Shown here: one piece after another, positions 5,251 through 5,520 of the stretch
How the letters are laid out: each line of letters begins with the position of its first letter
Position numbering within the stretch: the stretch's first letter is position 1
Origin: an uncultured Collinsella sp.
GTDB taxonomy: Bacteria; Actinomycetota; Coriobacteriia; Coriobacteriales; Coriobacteriaceae
Direction of reading: 5' to 3'
DNA: 5,520 nt
Assembly: GCA_937997605.1 (NCBI GenBank)
Contig: CALLFD010000004.1
Location: 1-5,520, forward strand
Made by a program: the position numbers and the translations under genes
Notes under the pieces: model-generated
Database searches by the model: none
The model's input: only the letters and a program-made list of their open reading frames with translations
What the model was told of the DNA's origin: nothing

Positions 5251-5520
5251 ATGGCGCAATCTCAGAACAGCACGGTCGATCTGGCAACGCCGGCAACCTG
5301 CCTGATGGGGCTTACCAGCCACGGTAACGTGATGGTGGGCAATAAGGCGTTTGAGTACTATAACGAGCGCAATCCCGAGGATTATATTCAAATCCCGTGG
5401 GACGAGGTCGACTATATTGCCGCCGAGGTTTTGCGCGGCACCAAGAAGATCACGCGTTTTGCCATCTTTACCAAGGATAACGGCCACTTTACGTTTACGA
5501 CGCGCGATGACAAAGAGACG
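5251..5520 (+). CDS. manO: DUF956 family protein, ManO-like (3' end outside window)
   Basis: The first 90 residues of a small soluble protein are visible, starting MAQSQNSTVDLATPATCLMG; the frame is open to the last base. The pattern ATCLMGLTSHGNVMVGNKAFEYYN, split over residues 14-38, followed by IQIPWDEVDYIAAEVL (47-62) and RFAIFTKDNG (69-78), is that of DUF956. Those proteins are about 120 residues long and are encoded directly after IID of mannose-family PTS operons in Gram-positive bacteria, where the gene is often called manO. The family is thought to modulate expression or activity of the permease; its biochemical role is not established. GGAGGG at 5235-5240 lies 10 nt before the ATG. 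No signal peptide or membrane segment is seen. Codon choice differs from manXYZ (all five Phe codons are TTT), suggesting lower expression. Assignment rests on recognised sequence pattern and position. Confidence 0.85.
   Translation, partial: MAQSQNSTVDLATPATCLMGLTSHGNVMVGNKAFEYYNERNPEDYIQIPWDEVDYIAAEVLRGTKKITRFAIFTKDNGHFTFTTRDDKET

Noticed and set aside
5230..5487. 85-codon minus-strand frame opposite the DUF956 gene
   Set aside because: It is antisense to a recognisable protein with its own ribosome site, and has no family features.
1..5520. CRISPR array, tRNA, rRNA, transposase or attachment site
   Set aside because: Read through for direct-repeat arrays, cloverleaf patterns and transposase motifs; none found. 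The repeats present are short and few.

Overview
The window is GC-rich, densely coded on the + strand, and carries two unrelated functional blocks separated by an AT-rich spacer. Protein style (a mannose-family PTS with a ManO-like gene after IID, a free-standing HypA, high GC with strong GGAGG ribosome sites) suggests a fermentative, anaerobic gut actinobacterium of the Coriobacteriia, perhaps Collinsella-like. That placement is inference from memory of family sequences, not from a search.

Block 1 (1-1961) is redox and metal-cofactor chemistry. It starts inside a GltD-like FAD/NAD(P)H oxidoreductase with a C-terminal Fe-S region; its true start lies upstream of the window. An 89-nt gap with a strong hairpin follows, then hypA, the nickel chaperone for [NiFe]-hydrogenase maturation. 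HypA starts with TTG and carries an unusual acidic C-terminal tail. Together they hint at hydrogen or formate metabolism nearby, but no hydrogenase subunit is inside the window.

Spacer (1962-2366) begins with a 20-bp stem-loop followed by a T-run, which probably terminates hypA transcription. The rest is AT-rich and holds several short palindromes and repeats plus a TATAAT box, and is best read as the control region of the downstream operon.

Block 2 (2367-5520) is a mannose-family phosphotransferase operon: fused IIAB (manX), IIC (manY), IID (manZ), tightly spaced, each with a strong Shine-Dalgarno sequence. The IIA and IIB histidines, IIC and IID are all present, so the permease looks intact. 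HPr and Enzyme I would be supplied from elsewhere. After manZ comes a well-formed intrinsic terminator, then a DUF956 (ManO-like) gene that runs off the window end. The terminator ends three bases before the DUF956 ribosome site and may contain that gene's own promoter.

I found no CRISPR array, insertion sequence, tRNA or rRNA. The content is mostly ordinary. The points most worth a second look are the manZ/DUF956 terminator-promoter overlap, the palindrome-rich manX leader, the hypA tail, the long hairpin after hypA, and the IID insertion corresponding to the bacteriocin-binding region of Gram-positive permeases.
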